From contig QQVD01000037.1 in assembly GCA_003388555.1 (NCBI GenBank), forward strand, positions 1 to 64,000: a stretch of 64,000 nucleotides of DNA, given 5' to 3'. Below the pieces are notes generated by a model. It worked only from the letters and a program-made list of their open reading frames with translations. It had not been told where the DNA came from and did not search any database. Position 1 is the stretch's first letter, and each line of letters starts with the position of its first letter. Below, piece after piece: positions 17,062 to 25,643 of this stretch. Origin of the DNA: Acidobacteriota bacterium. Its GTDB lineage: Bacteria > Acidobacteriota > Thermoanaerobaculia > Multivoradales > Multivoraceae. The translations under genes were made by a program, and so were the position numbers.

Positions 17062-18822
17062 TCAGGGATCGGGCGTCGCCGAGGCAGCCGCCGGCGCGCT
17101 GCTCGCCGCCCCGCTCGCCAGCAGCTCGCCGCGATCGATGCCGTCGGCGCGCATCGGCAGGCCGAGCAACCCGGAGAGGGTCGGCGCGACATCGACGGTG
17201 GCCACCGGAAGGTCGACCCGCTGAGCAGGCAGCGAAGGAGCGGCGAGCAGCCACGGCACCCAGGTGTCGTAGCGATTCGGCGAGCCGTGGCTGGCGACGG
17301 TCGAGGAGGTCAGGGTGTTGGGCGTCAGGTCGACGATCAGGTCGGGGCTGCGCTCGGGGTGGAAGCTGTTGCGATACAGGCGCAGTCGCGGTGTGGTGGC
17401 GGCCTCGATCTCTTCGCGGGTGTAGACCGCGTCGATCCGGTCGCAGGCGGTGAGGCCCTCGGCGACGGCGTCCCGCAGGCCTGCGTAGTCGACCTGCCGC
17501 GCCTCGAGCGCCTCGCGATCGAGGTAACCCATCTCTGGCATCCAGTCGATCTCCGCGATGCCGAAGGTCCGCCCCAGCTCGAGGCCGAGCTGCTGTACGC
17601 AGAGCACCTGCTCGGCGCCGAAGCGACCCGCGTCCTCGCCGGCTGCGAGCAGCAGCTCCGGCACCGTGCCGACTCCGTGATCGGAGCTCAGCGAGACCAC
17701 GACGTGCTCGCGGCCGACCTGCTGGTCGAGGAAGTCGAGCAGCTCGCCCAGCACCCGGTCGACGCGCAGCAGCGTGTCGAGCATCTCCGGGCTGTCGGGC
17801 CCGTAGCCGTGGCCGGCGGCGTCGAGTGCCGAGAGACCGACCGAGAGCAGGTCGGGGTAGGCGTCGGTGCCGAGCGCCTCTCCGGCCACCATCGCCTTGG
17901 CCATCTGCACCACTGCCCAGTCGGCCATCGGCGTGCCGTAGACGGAGGCGTAGAAGCTGCGATCGGGCCGCATCGAGAGCCCGCCGAAGGCACGCGGGAA
18001 CTGGCGCGGGAAGAGGCCGAAGTCGAGCGGCTCGACGCCGTAGGCTGCCATCTCTTCGAGCGGGATCGACGGCGTCCAGGCAGTGCCGAAGAGGCCACCG
18101 ACGAGATCGCGGCGGTGGAACTCCTCGAGCCAAGGGCGCTTGGCGCCGGGGGCCGGGTAGTAGTCGGACGTGGTGAACCCGCCGGTGTTCGAGTCGTACC
18201 AGAAGGCGCCATCGGCGTGGTGGCCGGCGGTCAGGATGGAGGCGCGGTCTTTGCCAGCGACGGCGAACACCTTCGCCTGCGGCCAGCGCTCCTTGAGCAG
18301 GTCGCCGAGGGTGGGACTGAGCAGTCGCCGCGGCGCTCTGCCGAACTCGCTGTCGTCGCAGCAGTAGACCTCGGCGGACTCGGAGCGCTCGTACCAACTG
18401 TTGCCGACGACCCCGTGGGTGCCCGGATGGGCGCCGGTGGCGAGGGTGGCGTGGCCGGGAGCGGTGCTCGTGGTGGCGTGCTCGTGGTGCGCCTCGGCGA
18501 ACCACACGCCCTCGTCGAGCAGTCGCGACAGGCCGCTCCTGAAGAGGGGGCGGAAGCGCTCGACGTAGCCGCCGTAGAACTGGTCGACGGTCACCAGCAG
18601 GACGAGTCGTGGGGTGCCCTCGGGTGGGGGCGCCGGGGCCTCCGTCTGGGGCTCCGGCTCCGGTCGGGCGCAGGCTGCCACGAGGCCGAGGATCACGAGG
18701 CCGAGTACCGGAGCCACGCAGTGAGGGAGGGCGGGACGAGCGAGGCGCCGCCGGAGTCGCGCCGGCGAGCCTGCGGGCGGCGGCTGCGTCGCGGGGCGGT
18801 CTGCCTGGGGGTGAGGGACCAT
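17062..18822 (-). CDS. Lipoprotein alkaline phosphatase (PafA/NPP-like)
   Basis: A 586-residue phosphomonoesterase/phosphodiesterase of the alkaline phosphatase superfamily. A long N-terminal region leads to a lipobox-like LGLVAAC near residue 50, so it is probably a periplasm-facing lipoprotein. The metal-site residues are visible: LVTVDQF (Asp), the nucleophile Thr in TTSTAPGHAT, SALDAAGHGYGP (Asp and His) and SLSSDHGVG (Asp-His). The segment GTHGVVGNSWYERS resembles the PafA-type, Ca/Zn-dependent phosphatases. A Pro/Glu-rich linker follows the lipobox. It likely releases phosphate from organic phosphates outside the inner membrane. No Pho-box is recognised. Confidence 0.83.
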   Translation of the reverse strand: MVPHPQADRPATQPPPAGSPARLRRRLARPALPHCVAPVLGLVILGLVAACARPEPEPQTEAPAPPPEGTPRLVLLVTVDQFYGGYVERFRPLFRSGLSRLLDEGVWFAEAHHEHATTSTAPGHATLATGAHPGTHGVVGNSWYERSESAEVYCCDDSEFGRAPRRLLSPTLGDLLKERWPQAKVFAVAGKDRASILTAGHHADGAFWYDSNTGGFTTSDYYPAPGAKRPWLEEFHRRDLVGGLFGTAWTPSIPLEEMAAYGVEPLDFGLFPRQFPRAFGGLSMRPDRSFYASVYGTPMADWAVVQMAKAMVAGEALGTDAYPDLLSVGLSALDAAGHGYGPDSPEMLDTLLRVDRVLGELLDFLDQQVGREHVVVSLSSDHGVGTVPELLLAAGEDAGRFGAEQVLCVQQLGLELGRTFGIAEIDWMPEMGYLDREALEARQVDYAGLRDAVAEGLTACDRIDAVYTREEIEAATTPRLRLYRNSFHPERSPDLIVDLTPNTLTSSTVASHGSPNRYDTWVPWLLAAPSLPAQRVDLPVATVDVAPTLSGLLGLPMRADGIDRGELLASGAASSAPAAASATPDP

Positions 18823-18976
18823 GCGGAGTCTCCGGAGTGGGGATCGTGAGCGGGCGTTCAGCGGATCTGGCGCGGCGGAGAGCGATGTCTCACGGAGAGT
18901 CGACGGAGTACGACGGTGCGGCTGTTTCAGCCGTGGGCCGGCGGCGAACGGCTCAGCCCCCGGGATCGCGGTCCGG

Positions 18977-19567
18977 TCAGCCGAGGGCGTCGGCCACTCC
19001 GTAGGAGGCGAGCGTGGTGCCGAACTCCTGCACGTCGTGGCTCATCACCACCAGGTCGTGCTTGACCCCCTGGCTGTCCTTGACGTGGTCTCGCAACAGC
19101 GCCTCGGGTCGGAAGCCCAACCCCTCGAACACGGCGATGGCGCCCTTCTGGTCGAGCGTCATGCGCGCCATCATCTTCTCGATGCCCTCGGAGAGCGCCA
19201 GGGCGAACGCCTCCTGGGTGAGGGCGCGGCCGAGGCCCTGGCCCCGCCTGTCGGCGCGCACCACGACGCGGAGCTCGGCGACGTGGCGCGACCAGGGCAG
19301 CCGCGACCGGTCGACGGTGGCGTAGCCGACCAGGGCTTCACCGTCGCGCGCCAGCAGCGTGACGACGTGCCCGGCGTCGATCTCCGACAGCCAGGTGTCG
19401 AGGTCCTCGCTCCTGGTGATCTGACGGCGCATGAAGAGCAGGTCGTGTGGCGGCAGGTCCTGGGCCAGATCGAGGAGGTCGTCGCGGTCGGCGCGCGTCA
19501 TCGGCTCGAGGTCGATGGTGCGGTCCTGCAGCCTCAGGGATCGGGGATAGGTGCGCTTGTCGCTCAT
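18977..19567 (-). CDS. GNAT family N-acetyltransferase
   Basis: A 196-residue GCN5-type acetyltransferase using acetyl-CoA. The acetyl-CoA pyrophosphate loop reads RADRRGQGLGRAL (Q/RxxGxG/A motif) near residue 110, after strand VAELRVVV. The downstream helix and GLGFRPEALLRDH match the usual motif B. GAGGAAACC precedes the ATG at 19567. It lies just downstream of phaC on the same strand, 38 bases away, so it may be read with the PHA genes, but its acceptor is unknown. Confidence 0.82.
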   Translation of the reverse strand: MSDKRTYPRSLRLQDRTIDLEPMTRADRDDLLDLAQDLPPHDLLFMRRQITRSEDLDTWLSEIDAGHVVTLLARDGEALVGYATVDRSRLPWSRHVAELRVVVRADRRGQGLGRALTQEAFALALSEGIEKMMARMTLDQKGAIAVFEGLGFRPEALLRDHVKDSQGVKHDLVVMSHDVQEFGTTLASYGVADALG

Positions 19568-19605
19568 GGTCGGGTGGTTTCCTCGCCAGCCGGCGGCGGG
19601 TCGGA

Positions 19606-20709
19606 TCAGATGGAACGGTGGGCGAGCCAGTGCTCCAGCTTGGGCCACAGGCGGCGGACGGCGTTGGCGCCGGCGACCAGGCTGACGTGGCCGCCCTTGA
19701 GCACGATCTCCTGTTTGTCCTGGCTCGAGATCGCCGGGATCAGTGCGCTCGCGGCGGCGCGCGGCACGATGTGATCGTGCTCGGCGAGAACGTGCAGGGT
19801 GGGAACCGTGATCGAGGCGAGGTCGACCCGCCGGCCGGCGAGCTCGAAGGTGCCCTCGAGCAGCTTGTTGCGCTGCTGCAGCTCCTTGGTGACCTGACGG
19901 AAGCACTCGCCGGGGAACGGGATCTGGTCGGCCGCCCAACGGTCGAAGCGGCGGTACGAGGTGACGAACTCGTCGTTCCACATGTTGTCCCACAGCCGCA
20001 CCCTTCCCACCGCCTGCGACACCGGCCGCAGCAGGTTGAAGGAGGCGTACATGAGCTGGGGCGGGACGTTGCCCAGGGTGTCGACGATCTTGTCGACGTC
20101 GAAGTGCCTGGGGTCGGTCCAGCGCTTGAACAGCTCCATGCCGTCGAAGTCGATCGGGGTGGCGAAGCAGGCGAGGTTGCGCAGCGGGCTGCCGGCCTCG
20201 AGCGCCTGGTACAGCACCGACAGCAGCCCTCCCATGCAGTAGCCGACCAGCGACAGCTCGCGCTCCCCGGAGTGCTCCAGCACCCTCTCGATGCAGTCGG
20301 GGATGCGGTCGAGCACGTAGTCCTCGAGCCGCAGCACCTTGTCCTCGGGGGTCGGCGTGCCCCAGTCGATCATGTAGACGTCGAAGCCGCGGTCGAGCAG
20401 GAACTCGACCATGCTCTGCCCGGGAGCGAGGTCGAGGATGTACGGCTTGCTGACCAGCGACATGATCAGCAGCACCGGAACCCGGTAGACCTCGTCGGTG
20501 CGCGGCCGGTAGTGGTACAGGCGCAGGGTGCCGCGGCGGTGGATGGTGTCCTTCGCCGTCAGACCGACCCCCGGGTCGCCGGTCGACAGGTAGTCGAGGC
20601 CCTTGATGCTGCGCGCCATGGTGCGCCGCACCTCGCGCCGCACCGCTTCGGCGAGGGCGGAGGTGTCGATCGCGGCCGTCGTGGCGGCGGTAGAACGCTC
20701 GTTCGCCAT
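19606..20709 (-). CDS. phaC: Class III PHA synthase, PhaC subunit
   Basis: The catalytic subunit of a class III polyhydroxyalkanoate synthase, 367 residues, which polymerises 3-hydroxyacyl-CoA into storage granules. The lipase-like box is GYCMGG with Cys158 as nucleophile. The triad partners are D312 in AEHDHIVP and H341 in GGHVSL. The short length, against about 590 residues for class I, is typical of classes III/IV, which need a second subunit. Its ATG at 20709 overlaps the stop of the phaE-like gene by one base (TGATG), so they are translationally coupled. Genes for the supply of monomer (phaA, phaB) are not in the window. Confidence 0.93.
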   Translation of the reverse strand: MANERSTAATTAAIDTSALAEAVRREVRRTMARSIKGLDYLSTGDPGVGLTAKDTIHRRGTLRLYHYRPRTDEVYRVPVLLIMSLVSKPYILDLAPGQSMVEFLLDRGFDVYMIDWGTPTPEDKVLRLEDYVLDRIPDCIERVLEHSGERELSLVGYCMGGLLSVLYQALEAGSPLRNLACFATPIDFDGMELFKRWTDPRHFDVDKIVDTLGNVPPQLMYASFNLLRPVSQAVGRVRLWDNMWNDEFVTSYRRFDRWAADQIPFPGECFRQVTKELQQRNKLLEGTFELAGRRVDLASITVPTLHVLAEHDHIVPRAAASALIPAISSQDKQEIVLKGGHVSLVAGANAVRRLWPKLEHWLAHRSI

Positions 20710-21305
20710 CAGCGACCGCTCGGTTCGTCTCCGTCCACCTGCTCGGTCTTGCGGCCGGTCGCCTTCTTGCGTCCAGTTGCGGCCCGGGACTTCTTGCCGC
20801 TCTTCTCGCCGCCTGCCTTCGTGCCCGCTGTGCCCGCCTTGCGGGTCGTCTTGCGCCGCTTGGCGGCGCGGGTCGTGGTCTCGGCAGGCTCGCCCGGCTC
20901 TGCCTCCGGCTCTGTGGCTCCGGCTCGCGGCGACTCGACGACGGCGTCGGGTGGGCGTCTGGTGCGCGCCGGCTTCGCGGTGCGCGATCGGGAGCTCCCC
21001 TGCGGATCGCGGATCGCGGCCTCGAGCGACTCGAGCCGCTCCTCGATGGCGCCGAGTCGTTCTCCGAGGCTGAGGATGTCGGTGCGCGTCGGCACGTTGA
21101 GGGCGCTGAAGTAGCGCTGGGTCGACTCGTTCATGGTGCGCTGGAAGACGAGCAGCGTTTCCATCATGCGCGAGCTCACCTGGCCGAACTGCTCACTCGA
21201 GGTGACCTCGTTGAGCATCGTGTTGAGCTGCCTTTCGCTGCGGTCGATCCACTGACGCCACGCATCGAACGGGTCGTTGGGTGGAACCTCCTTGCTGTCG
21301 GCCAC
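20709..21305 (-). CDS. PhaE-like subunit with histone-H1-like tail
   Basis: A 198-residue protein encoded just before phaC and coupled to it. Residues 10-100 are helical: DPFDAWRQWIDRSERQLNTM, then a long amphipathic stretch ending LGERLGAIEERLESLEAAI. This resembles PhaE/PhaR subunits and phasins, which bind PhaC and the granule surface. Residues 105-189 are a low-complexity, Lys/Arg/Ala/Thr-rich tail with TRAAKRRKTTRKAG-like repeats, like histone H1 and the DNA-binding tail of the phasin PhaF. Two GTG codons stand in tandem (21308 and 21305); AAGGAG sits 6 bases before the second, so 21305 is chosen. Whether it acts as synthase subunit, granule-nucleoid tether or both is inference. Confidence 0.75.
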   Translation of the reverse strand: MADSKEVPPNDPFDAWRQWIDRSERQLNTMLNEVTSSEQFGQVSSRMMETLLVFQRTMNESTQRYFSALNVPTRTDILSLGERLGAIEERLESLEAAIRDPQGSSRSRTAKPARTRRPPDAVVESPRAGATEPEAEPGEPAETTTRAAKRRKTTRKAGTAGTKAGGEKSGKKSRAATGRKKATGRKTEQVDGDEPSGR

Positions 21306-21685
21306 CACGGGCTCCTTTCGGGGGGTGCTCGGTCGGCGAGTTCCTCGGCGGCCCGTCCGCCGCGGCCCGGTCGGGGATGCCGACTGGGCGACGGTGCACG
21401 ACCGGCGTGAGAGGAGGGCGGCCGGCAGTGTGAAGACGGTATCAAGCACGCCGCGAGGACCGCCATCGGGTGCGCTTCGGAGGTTGCGGCGATCGATTGC
21501 GCCCGGCGCCGCGCCCGAGCATGGCCCGGCGCGTCCTGCCGACCCACTGCCGGGGCGAAGGACCGGCACGTGGTTCCAGGTGGGGCGCGACAGGGCCGGA
21601 GCAGCACACGGCAGGGCTTCGCCACCGCCCGCCCCGCGGTCGTGAACGCTGGCGCCGCCGAAGAGGGACCGCCGTAGGCACCGGG
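21306..21685. other. 380-base divergent intergenic region
   Basis: This lies between the phaE-like gene (minus) and the DUF481 gene (plus). No small gene is convincing. The only site I can point to is the -10-like hexamer immediately before the DUF481 start, entered separately. Confidence 0.4.
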
Positions 21686-21691
21686 TAGCAT
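21686..21691 (+). promoter_or_regulatory. -10 box of a likely leaderless transcript (TAGCAT)
   Basis: TAGCAT ends 8 bases before the ATG at 21700 and no Shine-Dalgarno intervenes. With the usual 6-8 base distance to the transcription start, the mRNA would begin at or next to the ATG. Confidence 0.45.
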
Positions 21692-21699
21692 CCGCTGCG

Positions 21700-22704
21700 A
21701 TGAAGAACCGGGGGCTGGAGCGGAGTTCACCGAGGGCGACGCGCGACGCCAGGTGCCGTCGTCACGCGGCGGGGTCCCAGCCGCAGCGAGGACGGCGAGG
21801 CGTCGGGCTGCGCGGATGGCTGTCGCTGCTGGCGCTCGCCGCCGCGGCTGGTCCCGCGGCCACCCAGGTCAACACCGAGGCGATGCGACCGGAGTTCGAT
21901 CAACGTGGCTGGCACGGCTCGTTCCAGCTCTCGCTCGGACTGCGCGAGGGCAACAACGAGACGGTGAATCTGGGCGGCGGGTTGCGGCTGCAGCACGCGG
22001 TGCCGTTCGTCGAGCTCCCGGAGGACGACTCCGGCGAACGGTCCGAGGACTCTGGTGCCGGGATCGATGCCGCGGTCGACGCGGGGGGCGACGTGGAGGC
22101 GCCAGGAGACGACGAGACGCTCGGTTTCCGCTCGCCGCGGCGCCTGCTCTTCCTCACCGTGAGCGGAGCGTTCGAGGAGCAGGATGGCGAGGAGGCGGTG
22201 AACGAGGGCTTCACGCACCTGCGCTGGACCCGCATGTGGACGCGTCGCTGGGGAACCGAGTTCTTCGGCCAGGTCGAGTTCGACGAGTTCCGCAGGCTCG
22301 ATCGCCGGGCGCTGCTCGGTGGCGGTGCGCGCTGGCCGCTGATCGAGACGGCCTCGCAGCAGCTCTTTCTCGGCACCGGCCTGATGGCGGAGTTCGAGCG
22401 CCTGGAACCGCTGGCCGGCGGCGAGGAGGCGACCGACGTCGACGCCGTGCGTTCGACCAGCTACGTCGCCTTCCGTCGCGCACCGAGCGACGGGCGGGTC
22501 TCGTATCTGGCGACGCTCTACTTCCAGCCGGTGGTCGACGAGCCGGAGGACTTCCGGCTGCTCGGTGAGTCGGAGATCGCGGTCGCACTGGGCGCGCGGC
22601 TGTCTCTCGGCTTCGTGCTCGTGGTCAAGCACGACAACGATCCGCCGCTCGGCATCGAGGAGCGCGACCTGCAGCTCACCAACCGCCTGCGGGTTCGGTT
22701 CTAG
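21700..22704 (+). CDS. DUF481-family outer-membrane beta-barrel protein
   Basis: A 334-residue exported protein. After a basic N-terminus, a hydrophobic stretch (LSLLALAAAAGPAATQ) forms the signal peptide. Mature sequence starts with strands such as WHGSFQLSLGLREGNNETVNLGGG, whose GLREGN-type pattern is typical of DUF481 salt-stress-induced barrel proteins, and it ends with an aromatic residue (RLRVRF) as outer-membrane proteins do. An acidic, Asp/Glu/Gly-rich insertion at about residues 108-142 probably forms a surface or periplasmic loop. The ATG at 21700 has no Shine-Dalgarno and lies 8 bases after a -10-like box. Function is unknown. Confidence 0.75.
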   Translation: MKNRGLERSSPRATRDARCRRHAAGSQPQRGRRGVGLRGWLSLLALAAAAGPAATQVNTEAMRPEFDQRGWHGSFQLSLGLREGNNETVNLGGGLRLQHAVPFVELPEDDSGERSEDSGAGIDAAVDAGGDVEAPGDDETLGFRSPRRLLFLTVSGAFEEQDGEEAVNEGFTHLRWTRMWTRRWGTEFFGQVEFDEFRRLDRRALLGGGARWPLIETASQQLFLGTGLMAEFERLEPLAGGEEATDVDAVRSTSYVAFRRAPSDGRVSYLATLYFQPVVDEPEDFRLLGESEIAVALGARLSLGFVLVVKHDNDPPLGIEERDLQLTNRLRVRF

Positions 22705-23130
22705 AAGGGTGTTCGCGAGCGGCCCGGCGCTCGCGTCGTCGCACCGGGTTAGGGGACCTGCGGCACGGCGCGGCTCCTTCGCAGTCCGAGGCGTTGCCGC
22801 GCCTCCTTCCGGGCGCTGTGCATGCGGTCGTCGTCCGTTGAGTTGCTGAGCGACGCGCCCTCCAGATGGCCTCCGGTCCCCTCCTCGGAGCGACGACGCT
22901 CGAATGCCTACGCGCTCGGTGAATGGGAGTGGGCCTTGGGCAGAGGATGGGAAGGTGCGCGCGCCTTCTGAGTCGGACTGAGCCGCAGAGTCGTCAGAGG
23001 CACCGGCACCCTTGACCCCTGACCCCTGACCCCTGACCCCCAACCCCCAACCCCTGACCCCCAACCCCCAACCCCTCTCCGCCCCTCTTCCCTCTTCCCT
23101 CTTCCCTTTTCCCTCGTCCCGTCCCTTCCC
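22705..23130. other. 426-base convergent intergenic region
   Basis: No gene is supported between the DUF481 gene and the converging dienelactone hydrolase gene. The first 300 bases are unique GC-rich DNA. The rest is a C-rich repeat block that runs right up to the stop codon of the hydrolase gene. Confidence 0.5.
23013..23130 (-). repeat. G-rich heptamer-like repeat block (second copy)
   Basis: On the minus strand this reads as GAGGGAAAAGGGAAGAGGG units followed by GGGGTTG and GGGGTCA heptamer-like units, the last one repeated four times near 23016-23040. Unit sequences match those at 7246-7522, but the array is shorter and inverted relative to it. It abuts the stop codon of the hydrolase gene at 23131. 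Confidence 0.88.
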
Positions 23131-23856
23131 TCAGCCGACGTTGCGGCGCAGCAGCGAGTGCACCCGTTCCCAGTGCAGCTCGGAGGCCCGCCAGTCGTGG
23201 CGCGGACCACCGGGCGGGGCGTATCCGTGCAGGGCCCAGTCGATCCAGTCGACGGTGTAACGGACCTCGGCGGTGTCGAGGGCGCCGCGCATCACCTGCA
23301 GGTCGCTCTCGGGCGCGGTCGGGTCGTCGGCGCACCATCCGAAGTAGAGCTCGGCCTTCACCGTCTCGAGGTCTCGATGCGGCGAGTCGGCGCCTTCGCG
23401 CACCAGCCAGGCGCCGTGGATCGAAGCCGCCGCGGCGACCCGCTCGGGCATCGCACGGGCGAGCGAGACCACCAGGCCGCCGCTCATGCAGAAGCCGACG
23501 GCGCCGATCGATCCACTGCGCGCGGCCGGATCCTCGTCGGCGATCCGCAGCAGGGCGTGGGCGTCGCCGACGATGTTGGCCGGCGTCACGGTGTCCATCA
23601 ACTCCTTGCGCGCGTGCATGTCCTCGTCGCTCTGTCCGAACTCGCGGAACGGACCGCCGCGGTAGTAGAGGTAGGGCAGCATCACGTAGTAGCCGGCAGT
23701 GGCGAGGCGCGACGCCATCTGGCGCAGCGCCGGCCGGATGCTGGGCGCGTCCATCAGATAGAGGACGACCGGATGTGCCCCGCCGTGCTCGGGGTGGTAG
23801 AGGAAGGTCTTCATCTCGCCTTCCGAGGTGCGGACGTCGAGCTCGCGTTCGATCAT
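23131..23856 (-). CDS. Dienelactone hydrolase family protein
   Basis: A 241-residue alpha/beta hydrolase of the dienelactone hydrolase (DLH) family. The nucleophile elbow is GFCMSGG, with Cys in place of the more common Ser, as in true DLH enzymes. An Asp in YFGWCADDP and a His near the C-terminus (GPRHDW) are candidates for the rest of the triad. N-terminal strands (TSEGEMKTFLYHPE, PVVLYLMDAP) are typical. It lacks a signal peptide. DLH proteins open lactone rings in aromatic degradation, but many homologues have other substrates. No aromatic-degradation genes are adjacent. Confidence 0.85.
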   Translation of the reverse strand: MIERELDVRTSEGEMKTFLYHPEHGGAHPVVLYLMDAPSIRPALRQMASRLATAGYYVMLPYLYYRGGPFREFGQSDEDMHARKELMDTVTPANIVGDAHALLRIADEDPAARSGSIGAVGFCMSGGLVVSLARAMPERVAAAASIHGAWLVREGADSPHRDLETVKAELYFGWCADDPTAPESDLQVMRGALDTAEVRYTVDWIDWALHGYAPPGGPRHDWRASELHWERVHSLLRRNVG

Positions 23857-24056
23857 GGAGCGAGCATGTCACGGTGTACGGACGCTCGACCCCCAGGCAG
23901 GTCCAGGAGAGCGGCACGCGAAACACGGGACTGATGCAGAATCGGGGAACGCCCCGCACACCGCCACCGTAGGGCTCACGCGCCGTCGCCAGCGGGGGAC
24001 CACTCCGCTCCCTGTCGTCGGTTCGAGGGAGTCGCCGATCCGAAGGTCGCTTTCCG

Positions 24057-24488
24057 ATGCTCGACACCATCTTCCTGCTGCCGCTCGTCACCCTGGTCGG
24101 GTGGACCCTGGTGGTCTGGATCTGGATGTACGCGACGCGGATTCCGGCGATCCTGCGCACCGGCATGGCGCTGGATCCCGAGGCGCCTCGCGGCAGCCAG
24201 ATGGCGCAGCTGCCTGCGCGGGTGCGCTGGAAGGCGGACAACTACGACCACCTGCTCGAACAACCGACGCTGTTCTACGCCCTGACTCTCGCTTTCGCCA
24301 TGATCGGTCCGCAGGAGACGAGTCGCAGCGTGGCCCTCGCCTGCTGCTGGGCCTACGTCGGCCTGCGCATGGTGCACAGCCTGGTGCAGACCCTCGGCAA
24401 CCGGATCGAGGCTCGATTCGCCGTGTTCGTGCTCTCGACCCTGCCGCTGTTCGTCCTCGTCGGGCTGGCGCTGCTCGAGGTGCTGTAG
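24057..24488 (+). CDS. MAPEG-family membrane protein
   Basis: A 143-residue integral membrane protein with about four helices, of the MAPEG group (eicosanoid and glutathione metabolism). The signature ADNYDHLLEQPTLFYALTL matches the family's conserved ERxxN/E-H-x-P region near residue 60, and helix 4 ends the protein. Bacterial members can have glutathione transferase or peroxidase activity, but most are untested. It starts with ATG at 24057, with GAAGG about 10 bases upstream. The alpha/beta hydrolase gene follows after 87 bases. Confidence 0.8.
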   Translation: MLDTIFLLPLVTLVGWTLVVWIWMYATRIPAILRTGMALDPEAPRGSQMAQLPARVRWKADNYDHLLEQPTLFYALTLAFAMIGPQETSRSVALACCWAYVGLRMVHSLVQTLGNRIEARFAVFVLSTLPLFVLVGLALLEVL

Positions 24489-24575
24489 ATCGCACCCTCC
24501 TCCGCGACCACCTTCGACTTCCGCGCGTCGTTGCCGCCGAAGCGCCCGATCCGCACGAACCGCGCCATCCGCTCG

Positions 24576-25643
24576 ATGCGCCGGATCGCGTGGGTGCTCT
24601 CGTTGCTGATGTCGAAAACGGTCGCAGGTGCGTGGCCTCCGGTCGCCGTCGACTCGTGCGACGAGGGGCTGGAGGCCAGCGTGCAGCGGCAGTCGAAGGC
24701 CCTGGATGCCGAGTACGACATCACCGGTGGTGGCGGCGGTGGTCTGCGCCGCAGCGAGGACGGACGCTCGACGGCGCCGTTCGTCCTCACCGGAGATCGC
24801 CGCGTGATCCTTCTCCTGCACGGCTTCCTCGCCTCTCCGCCCGAGATGCGGCCGCTCGCCGAGTTGCTGCACGAGCGGACGGGAAACACCGTCTACGTGC
24901 CGGCGATCCCCGGCTTCGGAGGACCTCCGCAGGCGATGAGGGGCGTGCGCCTGGAGCACTGGCGCTTCGCGGTCCGCGATGCGCTCGCCGCGGCCGAGAA
25001 GTGTTCCGACGAGATCGCTGTGGTCGGCTATTCGCTCGGCGGCGGACTGGCGATCGAGCACCTGCTGGGCTCGAGCGAGGGCCAGGTCGCCTCCACGGAC
25101 TCCCGGATCGCCTCGTTGACGCTGCTCTCGCCCTACGTGCGCGGCGCCCGTTGGCAGCTCTCCCGCCTCGGCGTGTCGGCGCCGCAGGCTCTGCTCGGTC
25201 TGCTGCGCCACGCGATGCGGCTGGAGCGCGTGCGTCTCGAACGCGTCTACAGGTGGAGTGGCCGGCGTTACCGGGACCTGGAGATCGTGCTGCAAGATCC
25301 GCTGATCTACGACCAGGCCTTCTCGCTGCGCGGCGGCCTCGACCTTCTGGCGCTGGACCGCCGTCTGCGGAGACTCCGGCGGCGACTGGCACATCGTCCC
25401 CAGCTTCCGGTCTTCCTCGCCGTCACAGCCGCCGACCGCACGATCGACTGGCGCGCCGCGCGGCGTTACGTCGGCGAGGTGTTCGCCAATGTGGAGCATC
25501 TCGAGGTCATCGATCGAGATCGCCTCGTGCCGCATCAGATCGTCGTGCCCGATGCGCGGCGCAATCCCGACGCCGAAGCCCTGTTCGAGCGCATCGCCGG
25601 ATTCGTCGCCGCGAGCTGGAGCCGTGCCGAGGAGGTGGGATGA
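24576..25643 (+). CDS. Exported alpha/beta hydrolase
   Basis: A 355-residue serine hydrolase. The ATG at 24576 starts a plausible signal peptide (MRRIAWVLSLLMSKTVAGAW), which is why it is preferred to the TTG at 24531. The oxyanion strand is VILLLHGFLASPPEMRPL near residue 77, and the nucleophile elbow is GYSLGGG near 150. A lid-like Arg/Leu-rich segment follows, then FLAVTAADRTIDW with a candidate Asp and PHQIVVPD with a candidate His. It resembles monoacylglycerol lipase or carboxylesterase-type proteins. The next gene overlaps its stop by ATGA, so the two probably work together. Confidence 0.8.
   Translation: MRRIAWVLSLLMSKTVAGAWPPVAVDSCDEGLEASVQRQSKALDAEYDITGGGGGGLRRSEDGRSTAPFVLTGDRRVILLLHGFLASPPEMRPLAELLHERTGNTVYVPAIPGFGGPPQAMRGVRLEHWRFAVRDALAAAEKCSDEIAVVGYSLGGGLAIEHLLGSSEGQVASTDSRIASLTLLSPYVRGARWQLSRLGVSAPQALLGLLRHAMRLERVRLERVYRWSGRRYRDLEIVLQDPLIYDQAFSLRGGLDLLALDRRLRRLRRRLAHRPQLPVFLAVTAADRTIDWRAARRYVGEVFANVEHLEVIDRDRLVPHQIVVPDARRNPDAEALFERIAGFVAASWSRAEEVG

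Noticed and set aside
24531-24575. Earlier TTG start for the alpha/beta hydrolase
   Set aside because: The extra 15 residues are basic, no Shine-Dalgarno precedes the TTG, and the ATG at 24576 begins the signal peptide.
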